The position numbers and the translations under genes are program-made. From JACVRN01 sp036389255 (GTDB taxonomy: Bacteria > Acidobacteriota > Blastocatellia > Pyrinomonadales > Pyrinomonadaceae): DNA of 64,000 nt. Below are positions 16,218-25,165 of this stretch, in pieces. Location of the stretch: assembly GCA_036389255.1 (NCBI GenBank), contig DASVQI010000024.1, positions 124,001-188,000 on the forward strand, given 5' to 3'. Every line of letters starts with the position of its first letter. The stretch's first letter is position 1. Under the pieces are notes generated by a model. The model was not told the DNA's origin, made no database searches, and saw nothing but the letters and a program-made list of their open reading frames with translations.

Positions 16218-17513
16218 TCAGGCGTTTGCTTTTGCCCGCACGAGCCAGATGCTTCTCTGTTCGTTCTCCTTGGTGATGTAGGCAATATAAAGTTGGTCGC
16301 GCGTGGCGGCGGCGCTCGGAAGCTGGCCCTGTGTGGGGATTTCAGTTATCGCGGGCGCTGCTGAATTATCCAGCCGGGCGACCACGATTTTCGAAGCCTC
16401 CGTTTGATTGCTCTCCCAGATGGCTGTCAGGTTGTTGCCCAGCCCCGGCAGCAGTTGCGGGTTCCCGAAAGCAGCGCCTTCAGCCAGAGCCTTGCGTGAC
16501 GAAAAGCTCCTGCCTCCGTCCCTTGATTCAGACCAATAGAGGCCGGGCTTGCCCGCTTCGCCCGCGCTATACCAGAGCACTCGTAAGCTGTTGTCCGAAG
16601 CAGTGAAGAGCGCCGGGCCTGAGACGGGGCATCCGGCAATCATCCACTTATCGTCGGAAGCTATGACAGGTATTGAGAAAGTCTGGCCGCCGTCCGTAGT
16701 CGAAGAGACGGCTATGTGGCGGTAGTTGCCGGGAAGCACCTGCCGCCACGCTACGTAAACGCGCCCGTCGTTGCTCACCGTAATGGCAGTCTTGCAACAG
16801 GGGCAGGCTTCGCGCGCCACCAGCCGGTTCTGCGAGAAGGTGTGCCCCCCGTTCTCAGAAGATGCCACGTAGACTTCCCGGTTTGCTTCCATCTTGTGCT
16901 CGTCCATCTTGCCGTTCTCATCCATTTTGACGCTGCGCTCGTCCAGCCAAGCAAGAAAGATGCGGCCACGCTCGTCAACCGCGAGCGAGTGCATCCCATG
17001 CACTACCTCCGTTTTGTCGTCATTGACCTTGACGGGCGGCTCGAACGATTTCCCTCCGTCGCGTGAGGCCGAAAGAAAGATGTTTGTCGCGTGTCCTTCT
17101 GCTGCGGCCCGCGCAGTCCAGCCAACATAAATGGTACCGTCCTTCGCCACGGCGACTGTAGGCGGGTCGCCGCGCCACGCCGTGGCTTCGCCCGCGTTAG
17201 GGTTGACCCGTACGGGCGGAAAAGCCTGCTTGCCGCTTGCGTCCAGTTTGGTCAACAAAACGTCCGCCTGTCTCTTCGCGGCGTGCTCTACCCAGACGAC
17301 GTAGATTTGGCCATCGCCAGCCGCAGCCACAGCAGGCTCTGCTGCATCCGTGTTGGCTGTCGAAAGCCTCTGAGGCGATGAAAAATCTGCTACGGCGGCT
17401 TTGCCCGCCCCGGCCTGCTGCGCAGCCTTAGGGCCGCAGGCCGTCGTGATGATTAGGAGCGCGAGCATTAGCGCTACGATGATGAATCTCTTCTGCTTGA
17501 GCATGGACTTCAA
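16218..17513 (-). CDS. BNR/Asp-box repeat lipoprotein (sialidase-fold)
   Basis: The roughly 430-residue exported protein has a basic N-terminus, hydrophobic core and lipobox ending ITTAC-G, so it is predicted lipid-anchored. At least four Asp-box repeats (SRDGGKSF, SENGGHTF, STTDGGQTF, SRDGGRSF) indicate a six-bladed beta-propeller of sialidase type; the catalytic Arg triad of true sialidases is not evident. A CPCC motif (EACPCCK) sits mid-protein. TTG at 17513 is chosen because AAGGAG is 6 nt away; ATG 17504 is 15 nt from it. It lies 16 bp downstream of the TonB receptor gene and is likely co-transcribed. Confidence 0.75.
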   Translation of the reverse strand: MKSMLKQKRFIIVALMLALLIITTACGPKAAQQAGAGKAAVADFSSPQRLSTANTDAAEPAVAAAGDGQIYVVWVEHAAKRQADVLLTKLDASGKQAFPPVRVNPNAGEATAWRGDPPTVAVAKDGTIYVGWTARAAAEGHATNIFLSASRDGGKSFEPPVKVNDDKTEVVHGMHSLAVDERGRIFLAWLDERSVKMDENGKMDEHKMEANREVYVASSENGGHTFSQNRLVAREACPCCKTAITVSNDGRVYVAWRQVLPGNYRHIAVSSTTDGGQTFSIPVIASDDKWMIAGCPVSGPALFTASDNSLRVLWYSAGEAGKPGLYWSESRDGGRSFSSRKALAEGAAFGNPQLLPGLGNNLTAIWESNQTEASKIVVARLDNSAAPAITEIPTQGQLPSAAATRDQLYIAYITKENEQRSIWLVRAKANA

Positions 17514-17529
17514 AAAACTCTCCTTAGAA

Positions 17530-20358
17530 TTAAAAGCTGAAGCGCAGGCCCAGTTGAAGCTGTCGCGGGTCTGCGGCGGCTGTCGGCTGCCTGAACGAAG
17601 GCAGGGGCGTCTGGCCTGCGCCGAAAATGTTGTTCGGCAGTTGAAGGTTAGCACGGTTGAGCACGTTGAAGGCTTCCACAATCGCCTCAAGTTGAAAGCG
17701 CTCTTTGAAGAGGAGCTTCCGGCTCAGGCGTAAATCGAGCGAGGCGAAATCAAAGCCGCGCCCCGTATTGCGACCGACTCCGGCGGGACGGTCGTTGACC
17801 GTGGTGTCGTTGTTGCGGTCTGTCCCCGTCTGAATGTTAAAGGGAAGCGCGGAGGCGTATGTAAAGATGTAGCTCAGTCGAAAGCCACGCGCAAGACGGC
17901 TAAAGCCGGAGCCGTCTTTTCCGTCCGGTGATTCCAGCGTTCCGCTTACCGTCAGCCTGTGTCGCTGGTCGTTATCCGACAAGCCTCGGTCGTCGCGTAT
18001 GTCGAAATTATTCTGCGGCGTGCTGAAGAAGAAGTTGCCGGAATCGTCTATGGCCTTTGAATAGGTGTAGGAGACTCTGACGCTAGACCATCGCGGCAGG
18101 CGGCGGTTGAGCGAGACGGTCAACCCGTCGTAGTAAGAACTGCCTGCGCTTTCAAAGCGCGAGACGTTTGTGTAACGCGGGTCTGGCCTTCCCAGATTCG
18201 GGACGCCTAACCGCGTAGCTTCCGCAGCAGAGAGCGTTGGCACGTTCACGTTGCGCGCCATGATTATCTTCAGGCCGCGCAGGGAAAGGTAAGTGACCGA
18301 AAGAGAAGTCCCCGCGCCCAACTCTCGCTCAATCTGAAGGCTCGCCTGCCTGCTGTAGCTGTTCTCAATCTCAGGGTCAATCGTGGTGATGCTTGTCAAA
18401 AGATTAGAAGGAAATTCCGGCAGCACGTTGGGAAACACGGGCGCTCCCGCCTGACCGAAGGAGAGCGCGGCCACCTTGTAGTTGATGCCGTCGCGTTGCA
18501 GCGCGTTTGAAGTTGCGCGAAGCGGGATACGGTCGAAATAGATGCCGAAGCTTGCGCGCAGGACGGTCTTACGATTGCCGGGCGCAAACGCCAGACCTAC
18601 TCGCGGCGCTAGGTTGTTCGTGTCCGTCTCAACGGGGCCGGGGAGCCATTGCAAGTCGTAGCGCAGCCCCGCGTTGATGGTCAAGCCTTCACGCGGTCGC
18701 CATTCGTCCTGAACGAAGAGCCCAAGGTTCGGATTCGACTGAAACTGGCCGGGCGTGCCGAAAGCCTGCTGAAAAGTCACGTAACGCCCCGCCAGAAAAT
18801 TCGTGAGAGAAGAGAAGGTGTAGACGCCTTGAGCCGCACCCGGAAAGAGGATGTCTATGCGATTGTAGAGTAGATTCAAGCCTCCCTTGAGTGAATGGCT
18901 CCCGCGCTGAGAAGTAAGGCTGTCAACCGCCTCAATCATGTCCGTGGCGCGCGCGAGCGGCGAGAAGGTGGCGGTGCCGAAGCTCGCCACGCCCTGAACG
19001 TTGACGGCTGGGCCAACAGGGTCATTGACGGGCGCGCGCAGGCGGCTGCGGGTAATTTGAAAGCGCGCCTCGTTGACTGTCTTGGATGAGAGAGTAGTGA
19101 CGAGGCTCGCCGCAGCCGTCTGATCCAGAGTCTCAAGATTTGTTCCACGGCTCAAGTCATTCAGCCCGCCGACTGTGCGAGAGTTGATGCTTGAGATGTC
19201 ATACAGGCTGTAGCGCGCGGTGAGAAGACTGGACGCGCTCAGGCGGTGGTCTATTCGAGCAAAGAGATTCGTCACGTCATAGCCGCCGGGCATGACGCCT
19301 GTCGTTAGGCGCGGGCCTGTGTAGCCCACGCGGCTCAATTGCTCGTTGATGACAGACAGGCTTGCGGGCGCGATGGTCGTGATGCTCACGTCGTTGCGGC
19401 GCGTCTGCTCAAAGTTGGTGAAGAAGAAGGTGTTGTCCTGACTGATGGGGCCGGAGAGACTTCCGCCGTACTGGCCCTGCGTGAGCGGGTCTTTGCTCGC
19501 TGCCAAAGGATGGCGCGCGTCAAGACGCTGGTTGCGGAAGAAGCCGTAGAGCCTGCCGCGAAAGCTGTTGTCGCCGGACTGCGTGATGATGTTGACGATG
19601 CCGCCCGAAGCGCGCCCGAACTCGGCTATGCCGCCGGAAGTGACTATCTGAAACTCGCGTATAACCTCCTGACTGTAGAAGGTTCCGGCAAGACCGGCAG
19701 CGTCGTCGTTAGCGGACAGTCCGTCTATGATGAAGCTGTTGTTCAAATTGCGCTGGCCCGCTATGGAGATGCCTGTGCCGGGAACGGCTGAAGTCTCTGC
19801 GAAGCGCTGGTTGCTGCCTGTGTTCGTGCGCGAGACTGCCGGAGCCAGCAGCGCCAAGTCTAGATAGTTGCGGCCGTTCAGGGGAAGAGCATCTATCTCG
19901 CCCGGCTGAATGGTTTCGGCAACCTGTGTGCGGGCCGTCTCTATGAGCGGAACGTCGGAAGTGATGTTGACGCTCCCCGTTACGGGGCCGAGCGTTAGGT
20001 GAACCGGCACGTCCAGCGTCTGCCCCAGATTTAGCGAAAACGTCTCAACCAGATTGGCAAAGCCCGGCTGCTCGACCCTCAGCCTGTAATCTCCAGCCGG
20101 AAGAGATGAGAAGCGAAAGCGTCCGTCCGGGCCGGTCGAAGCCGTCCACGCCAGATTCTTTCCGGTGTTCGTCACCGTCACACTAGCGCCGCCAATGGCA
20201 GCTTCGTTCATGTCCATGACTCGCCCCGAAAGGGTCGCGGAAGTGACGTTCTGCTGAGCGCGAGCCTCACTCAATCCCTCGCTCATGAAGAGCAGAGAGC
20301 AAAGAATGAGCAGGCTCAGGCGGCCGAAACGAGGCCACCGAAATTTAACCCGTTCCAT
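17530..20358 (-). CDS. TonB-dependent receptor, Oar-like
   Basis: The 942-residue outer-membrane protein has a signal peptide ending ...SEARAQ-QN, a carboxypeptidase-regulatory-like domain (about residues 34-115; LSGRVMDMNEAAIGGASVTV), a plug region containing PLNGRNYLDLALLAPAV, and a long beta-barrel ending in QLGLRFSF with the C-terminal Phe typical of BAM substrates. It resembles the large receptors common in Acidobacteriota. GAGGTATG precedes the ATG at 20358; the longer frame to 20478 is not supported. The substrate is unknown; neighbours suggest metal, possibly copper. Confidence 0.88.
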   Translation of the reverse strand: MERVKFRWPRFGRLSLLILCSLLFMSEGLSEARAQQNVTSATLSGRVMDMNEAAIGGASVTVTNTGKNLAWTASTGPDGRFRFSSLPAGDYRLRVEQPGFANLVETFSLNLGQTLDVPVHLTLGPVTGSVNITSDVPLIETARTQVAETIQPGEIDALPLNGRNYLDLALLAPAVSRTNTGSNQRFAETSAVPGTGISIAGQRNLNNSFIIDGLSANDDAAGLAGTFYSQEVIREFQIVTSGGIAEFGRASGGIVNIITQSGDNSFRGRLYGFFRNQRLDARHPLAASKDPLTQGQYGGSLSGPISQDNTFFFTNFEQTRRNDVSITTIAPASLSVINEQLSRVGYTGPRLTTGVMPGGYDVTNLFARIDHRLSASSLLTARYSLYDISSINSRTVGGLNDLSRGTNLETLDQTAAASLVTTLSSKTVNEARFQITRSRLRAPVNDPVGPAVNVQGVASFGTATFSPLARATDMIEAVDSLTSQRGSHSLKGGLNLLYNRIDILFPGAAQGVYTFSSLTNFLAGRYVTFQQAFGTPGQFQSNPNLGLFVQDEWRPREGLTINAGLRYDLQWLPGPVETDTNNLAPRVGLAFAPGNRKTVLRASFGIYFDRIPLRATSNALQRDGINYKVAALSFGQAGAPVFPNVLPEFPSNLLTSITTIDPEIENSYSRQASLQIERELGAGTSLSVTYLSLRGLKIIMARNVNVPTLSAAEATRLGVPNLGRPDPRYTNVSRFESAGSSYYDGLTVSLNRRLPRWSSVRVSYTYSKAIDDSGNFFFSTPQNNFDIRDDRGLSDNDQRHRLTVSGTLESPDGKDGSGFSRLARGFRLSYIFTYASALPFNIQTGTDRNNDTTVNDRPAGVGRNTGRGFDFASLDLRLSRKLLFKERFQLEAIVEAFNVLNRANLQLPNNIFGAGQTPLPSFRQPTAAADPRQLQLGLRFSF

Positions 20359-20532
20359 AACGCATACCTCAAAATTCAGCTTCAGTTGTAAATATGGATT
20401 GGCTGTAATGAGAGATAAGCTTTCGCGGCTCGCGGGGCGGCTGCATAAATAGCCGGAAGACGCGCAAGGTATCTGCACGCATAAGGGAAGCGCGCAGGCA
20501 GACTTGCGGCGAAGCGAAAAGTTCTCTCTCGA

Positions 20533-21177
20533 TTAAGTCAGGCTGAAGGGAGGTATGCTTGGCGGCGCGCGGGCCTTGAGCCGCCTGAGATGCGCGCTCG
20601 ACTCCGGCTGTAGATTCAGAAGGTAAAGTGAAAGAGAGACGAAATCAACCGTCTGTAATTTCACCGAAAGAGAAGCGAGCGCCGAATCACGCCCGCGTCT
20701 GGATTGGGCGGAAGGGCTTGCGGCGGCGCAGCAATCCTTCGCGCAGGGCGCTGATATAACACGAGCCGAGACAGCGCCGCCACGTCCTTCACCGGATGCT
20801 TCACTAGAGCTGGCGGCCGTAGCTTTCGCGCCGCCCTTTACAGTCTTGTCCTTATCGGAGGCGCAATGGTCTGCGTCATCGGGTGCGTTGGCGTGCGCGG
20901 GCTTCGGCCGCTTCTCTTTAGAGGCGTGCGATTTGAAGGCCGCTTCCGAGCCGCAGAGCTTTTCCTCCTCTGTCTCTTTTTTCCCGCTCCTGAAGAGCGC
21001 GCCATCGCAGGCTCCCGTAGCACAACCGCCTTCGACTCCGGCACAGCAAGGCATGGAGCAGGAGTGCGAAGCTGAAAGAACCGCGACCGGGATTATGCTC
21101 GATAAAAGGGCAAGCGTTAAGAGCGCCGCAGAAAGAGCGCGTGCGAGAGTAAGAGTATAAGAGGGCGCTAAGAGCAA
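20533..21177 (-). CDS. Cys-rich secreted protein of unknown function
   Basis: The 214-residue protein has an N-terminal hydrophobic segment (residues 9-36) that could be a signal peptide or anchor, then ten cysteines in clusters (HSCSMPCCAG, GCATGACDG, APCAKDCCAA) with interspersed His, Met and Lys/Glu-rich linkers. The pattern looks like a metal-binding or disulfide-rich export. It starts at TTG. It lies between SCO1 and the TonB receptor, all on one strand. I do not recognise a family. The clustered CC and M-P-C-C motifs with a SCO1 neighbour make copper the likeliest ligand (inference). Confidence 0.6.
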   Translation of the reverse strand: MLLAPSYTLTLARALSAALLTLALLSSIIPVAVLSASHSCSMPCCAGVEGGCATGACDGALFRSGKKETEEEKLCGSEAAFKSHASKEKRPKPAHANAPDDADHCASDKDKTVKGGAKATAASSSEASGEGRGGAVSARVISAPCAKDCCAAASPSAQSRRGRDSALASLSVKLQTVDFVSLSLYLLNLQPESSAHLRRLKARAPPSIPPFSLT

Positions 21178-21264
21178 AGGGGAAATTCAACCTCTTGCGT
21201 GACAATCAGACTCTCTGATAGAAGCGGATTGTGGCACAAATGATGAAAAAGGTAAAAGTAAATC

Positions 21265-22188
21265 TTATGACGGATACCTCTCCCGGATTGCCTTGATGTC
21301 GCGTATGGCTTCTTCCGGCTTCCACTCGTTTCCGCGATAGACCTTGAAGACCTTTCCGTCGGGCGTGATGATTGCCGTGCGCAGGCCGTGAACAATCTGA
21401 TTCGTCTCCTTGTAGTATCGCAGGCCGAAGAATCCGGCTATGTCGCGTATCTCTTCCGGCGACCCCGTGGCGAACTCCCAGTGCTCGAATGTCTCATTCG
21501 TGTAGTTCTCCGTGTAAGCGCCGCCGTAGCTCTTCAGGACTTTCGGCGTGTCGTATTCCGTGTCGAAGCTTATGCTCAGCAGGTGCGTGCTGTTGTAGAG
21601 CGCGGGCGTCAACTTCAACTCCTTCTCAATCGCTTTGAAGTTGTCGCTCATCAGAGGGCAATAGTCCGGCAGGGGACAGCGCGTGTAGATGAAGGTCAAA
21701 AGCAGCACGCGGCCGCGATACTGCTCAAGCCGGATTCGTTTGGCGTCCTGATTTATGAGTGTGAAGTTCGGCACACTATCGCCCGGCTGCGCCTCGGGCT
21801 GCGCGTCCGATTTTTCCGAAGTGGTGGTGGCGTCCGCGCTCTCCTGAGTAATGACTATGTTCTCAATCCACGAGAGGCCGCCATCAACCACCAGCACAGC
21901 CGTCAGCTTATCGCCGGGCCTGAGCACGTCCAACGCCCAGTAATCGTTCTTACGCACGGCGAAGGGCATAGTCATGGCGTCCATGTAGCCCTGTATCTCC
22001 TCGTGCGACACCGAGACACGATTCTCAGCCTTGTTGACAGACACGACCTTTCCCTTCAACTCATACCGTCTGGCGTTCGGAGAGGCCGTGTCGCCGCCCG
22101 TCCCGCGACAGGAAAGAGAGGCCAGAGAAAAAAGCAGAAGCGCCGAAAGCACCAGAGCGCTCGCCCACGAACGTTTTTTTAGTGTCAT
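21265..22188 (-). CDS. CusF-SCO1 fusion, copper chaperone
   Basis: The 307-residue protein has an N-terminal membrane or lipoprotein signal (residues 8-27, ending SLSC). A CusF-like copper-binding domain follows (about 41-118; H-E-E-I-Q-G-Y-M with MDAMTMPF Met residues), and then a thioredoxin-fold SCO1/SenC domain. SCO metal ligands are Cys in TRCPLPDYCP (a C-x5-C variant of the usual CxxxC) and His in QIVHGLRT. SCO proteins deliver copper to the CuA site of cytochrome oxidase. The start at 22188 is chosen because upstream codons fall in repeat G. Confidence 0.88.
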   Translation of the reverse strand: MTLKKRSWASALVLSALLLFSLASLSCRGTGGDTASPNARRYELKGKVVSVNKAENRVSVSHEEIQGYMDAMTMPFAVRKNDYWALDVLRPGDKLTAVLVVDGGLSWIENIVITQESADATTTSEKSDAQPEAQPGDSVPNFTLINQDAKRIRLEQYRGRVLLLTFIYTRCPLPDYCPLMSDNFKAIEKELKLTPALYNSTHLLSISFDTEYDTPKVLKSYGGAYTENYTNETFEHWEFATGSPEEIRDIAGFFGLRYYKETNQIVHGLRTAIITPDGKVFKVYRGNEWKPEEAIRDIKAIRERYPS

Positions 22189-22208
22189 GAAAAAATATGA
22201 ACTGAGGC

Positions 22209-22303
22209 TCACCGCAGAGACGCAGAGAAGCGCGGAGGAGGCGCAGAGAAAAAGCTCAACTCTCTGAGCGCCCCCTTTGCGTCTCTCTGCGTCTCTGCGG
22301 TGA
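22209..22303. repeat. 9-nt-unit palindromic repeat G (CGCAGAGAC type)
   Basis: The ends TCACCGCAG and CTGCGGTGA are exact complements. Arms are tandem, slightly diverged CGCAGAGAM units (left) and the complementary GCGTCTCTS units (right). It lies directly upstream of the SCO1 ATG. The reverse complement of the element at 54282-54377 aligns to it over its full length including the loop, so these are two copies of one element. Confidence 0.85.
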
Positions 22304-22345
22304 ATCTTAACCTGTCTCATTCTCATCTCTATATTAACTTATGCT

Positions 22346-24784
22346 CTAACGTGGCTTGAGCTGTTCCGTGTAGAGCTTTTGATAGACGCGAAAGTTTGCC
22401 AGCACCTTGTAGACGTAGTCCTTCGACTGTGCGAAAGCCACTTCCATCACGTAGCGGTCAGGGTCGTTAGTACGCGCCCGCGCTGTCCAGCGAGCAACGT
22501 TATCTTCACCGCCGTTGTAGGACGCGGCCACGGCTTGAGGCATATCGGGAAACTGCTTGAAAAGATTTCCGAGGTACTGTGAGCCGAAGAGAATCGCCGT
22601 GCGCGGAGAGTACAGCTCGTCCTGATTAAAATCCTTCTTGCCAAGCTCCGCAGCCATGCGGTCTGCGGTCGAGGGAATGAACTGCATGAGGCCGCGAGCG
22701 GCTGCGACGGATTTGGCGTCGGCTCTAAAGCGTGATTCCTGCCGCATGATGGAGAGCACAAAACGCGGGTCAACGCCGCGCCGGGGCGCATACTCAATCA
22801 GCGCCGAGCGATAAGGTGCGGGATAATAAAGCTCTACCATTTCACGCGGCGCAAGCTCAAGCAGAAAGTCTGCGGGCATGGTCTTCCAGAGAGGCTCCGC
22901 GAAGCGAATCGCGTGCTCTGCTTCGTCGCCGCGCTTGTAAAGCACGGCGAGCGTAAAGCTGCTGTCTGCCGCACGCCCTGCTTCCACACCATTTTCCGCG
23001 ACAGCAAGCTCCGGCGCGCCCTCGTCATAGAGCCCTAGAAAAAGCAGCTCGTCCGCAAGGGCTTTGTGCGTCGGCTTTGACGAGGCGGGCTGGCCCGACT
23101 GTCTAACTTCCTGACGCCCGAACGCAAGCAGCTTGAATTGTGGAAGACGATTGTAAGCAGGCAACTGTGCGTAGGCACGCCGGGCAACGTCGAGCATCTC
23201 ACGAGTCGTGCTTTCATCTTCCGTGAGCCTGAGCGCGGTTTGAGCGGCGACACGAGCACGCTCGGCATTTCCGCCCGCGATTGCCTGCTGCGCTTCTGCG
23301 CGCAAAGCTTGAAGGCGAGAGGCCAGAGCTTCGCGCGTGCGCTCCGCCTTGGCCATCTCGCGCAGCCGAAGCGTCGAGCGCCAGCCGTAATACTCGTTGC
23401 GCCCGTCCGGGATTGAGAGATACGCGGCGACGGCTTCGTCCGTGCGGCCCAACTGCTCAAGCACGAACGCGCGGGCGAAAGAGATTTCCGTCTTGTTGCT
23501 GCCGCCAGCCGCGCGCCCTCCGCCTAAATCGCTTTCACCCAGCAGCGCCTCGAAATCTGCCAGAGCTTCGGCCCACGCGCCTTGAGTCAGATGAATACGG
23601 GCCTGTGAAAAGAGCGCGAGCGCGGCAGCCTGACCGCGAAAGCGAGTGCGAGTATTTTGCGCCCACTCAAGCGCCTCGCGGTCGCGGCCCGCGTCGCGCA
23701 GCACGTCTATGATATTCAGGTATGCGCGCTCCTGCGCCGACTGCTCCGTGTAGCGCTCAATGATACGCCGGTAGTTGCTTATGGCTTCGTCGTATCTTTT
23801 CGTGCGCGCGTAGGCGGCGGCCATCTGGGCCAGCGCGTCTCGTGCGCCTGCCGAGTCTGGGAACTGCTGCGAGACGCGCTGAAAGTAGCCGATGGCTTCA
23901 TCGAAGCGCGACTCCTGATAAAAGGCGCGGCCAGTTTGATAGAGCACGTCGGAGAGGCCCGCGCTCTGCGGGTAGCGCTCGGCTATGGCCAGATAATGAC
24001 GACGGGCGGCGCTGAAATCCCGGTTGAAGTTGTAGATGAGAGCGCGCCTCAAATGCTCGCTCTCTGAAAGCTGCGGCGCGGCGGCTTCTGTTCCCCCGTC
24101 CAGACTGTCCAGACCGCGAACCGCAGCCAGAGCGTAGTCATCCGGACGGCTTGCGTCCGGCATCTCCGCGACGAGCTTGTTGAAGAGCTCGCGCGCCGCG
24201 TCCTGCTGGCGGCTCTTGAGGTAAGCTTGTCCTATGAGCGAGAGGGCTTCGCGCGCGGTCGCGCGATTGCTCGCATCTGACGCGCGCGGTCGTAAGAGCT
24301 GTATGGCCGAGTTGTAATCGCCGCTCTCAAAGAAGCTTTCGGCAAGCCTCGCTTCGGCGGCTTCGCGCAGCAGGCTCGCGGGAGCCGTCACGAGTAGCTG
24401 GCGCAACTGCTCGCGCTCAAGCACTAGGTTCCCCGTAGAGCGCGCAAGCTGCGACAGGTGCCATAGAGCGTACTCAGCCAGCAGAGAGTTGCGCGCCACC
24501 AGCTTCTGGTAAGCTGCGGCTGCGCTCGCGCCGTCCCCGCGCCGCTCGGAAAGGCGCGCGAGAAGATAGTCGTAGTTGTTGAGCGTGAACTGTGCAGGGT
24601 CGGCGGCTGCCAGACGGCGCAACTCATTCAAGGCCGCCCCTTCATCGCCGCCGTCCATGCTGGCACGAATACGCTCGTGCCGCTCGCGCACGCTCTGAGC
24701 CTCTGCGACCTGCGCTGCGCCTGAAAGATAAAGAGCGGCAACGAGTACCGCAAAGCTCAACCGTCGAAAGATGGTAATCGTCAT
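22346..24784 (-). CDS. Lytic transglycosylase (Slt-type) with TPR region
   Basis: The 812-residue periplasmic murein hydrolase has a signal peptide (residues 6-29, ending VAEAQS), a long superhelical array of TPR-like helices (about 40-600) and a C-terminal SLT lysozyme-like domain with catalytic Glu in MRQESRF, plus AARGLMQFIPST and YNGGEDNVARW motifs. The start is ATG 24784, overlapping the preceding stop as TAATG, which implies coupling with the zinc-ribbon gene. It cleaves glycan strands to 1,6-anhydro products during wall turnover. Confidence 0.92.
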   Translation of the reverse strand: MTITIFRRLSFAVLVAALYLSGAAQVAEAQSVRERHERIRASMDGGDEGAALNELRRLAAADPAQFTLNNYDYLLARLSERRGDGASAAAAYQKLVARNSLLAEYALWHLSQLARSTGNLVLEREQLRQLLVTAPASLLREAAEARLAESFFESGDYNSAIQLLRPRASDASNRATAREALSLIGQAYLKSRQQDAARELFNKLVAEMPDASRPDDYALAAVRGLDSLDGGTEAAAPQLSESEHLRRALIYNFNRDFSAARRHYLAIAERYPQSAGLSDVLYQTGRAFYQESRFDEAIGYFQRVSQQFPDSAGARDALAQMAAAYARTKRYDEAISNYRRIIERYTEQSAQERAYLNIIDVLRDAGRDREALEWAQNTRTRFRGQAAALALFSQARIHLTQGAWAEALADFEALLGESDLGGGRAAGGSNKTEISFARAFVLEQLGRTDEAVAAYLSIPDGRNEYYGWRSTLRLREMAKAERTREALASRLQALRAEAQQAIAGGNAERARVAAQTALRLTEDESTTREMLDVARRAYAQLPAYNRLPQFKLLAFGRQEVRQSGQPASSKPTHKALADELLFLGLYDEGAPELAVAENGVEAGRAADSSFTLAVLYKRGDEAEHAIRFAEPLWKTMPADFLLELAPREMVELYYPAPYRSALIEYAPRRGVDPRFVLSIMRQESRFRADAKSVAAARGLMQFIPSTADRMAAELGKKDFNQDELYSPRTAILFGSQYLGNLFKQFPDMPQAVAASYNGGEDNVARWTARARTNDPDRYVMEVAFAQSKDYVYKVLANFRVYQKLYTEQLKPR

Positions 24785-25002
24785 TAGTTTGTCTGGTAGC
24801 GTGTCCCGCAGGTGGGGCATTGGAGCAGGCTCTTGACGCCGCTCAGGGGAATGACGGGGATGAAGAAGAAGACTGTGATAAAGCGCATCCCGCTTTTGGT
24901 CATAAACGGCGCGGCTGTGCCGCAGTTACTGCAACGCATGGGCTGCGGAGTCTGTCCGGAGCCCCATGTGAAAAATCGCGTGCCGATGATAAGGAAAAAC
25001 AT
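24784..25002 (-). CDS. Small zinc-ribbon membrane protein
   Basis: The 72-residue protein has a CSNCG...CPTCG four-Cys zinc ribbon split by a hydrophobic segment (about residues 35-55; FITVFFFIPVIPL). A second hydrophobic start (MFFLIIG) precedes it. The start at 25002 has GGGGAG 6 nt upstream; the frame to 25029 lacks one. Its stop overlaps the transglycosylase start. Similar small zinc-ribbon proteins are annotated widely with no known role. Confidence 0.7.
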   Translation of the reverse strand: MFFLIIGTRFFTWGSGQTPQPMRCSNCGTAAPFMTKSGMRFITVFFFIPVIPLSGVKSLLQCPTCGTRYQTN

Positions 25003-25165
25003 CCTTGCTCCCCTTTGAGAGTTTTGCAATTTGAAGGTTGATGATAAGGCTTTAGTGCTTCATCAGGCAAAAGCCCGCGTGGCGAATCAGCCCGTCTAGC
25101 TATAGACAAAACGCCCGTCTCCCGCCGGAGGCGCAAAGTGTGCTAGGATTCGGGGCGAACCCATT

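Noticed and set aside
16218..17513. True sialidase assignment
   Set aside because: Asp-box repeats show only the propeller fold; the catalytic Arg triad and Tyr/Glu pair could not be identified.
22189..22326. N-terminal extension of the SCO1 frame (46 codons)
   Set aside because: It is a translation of repeat G; the signal sequence and copper domains begin at ATG 22188.
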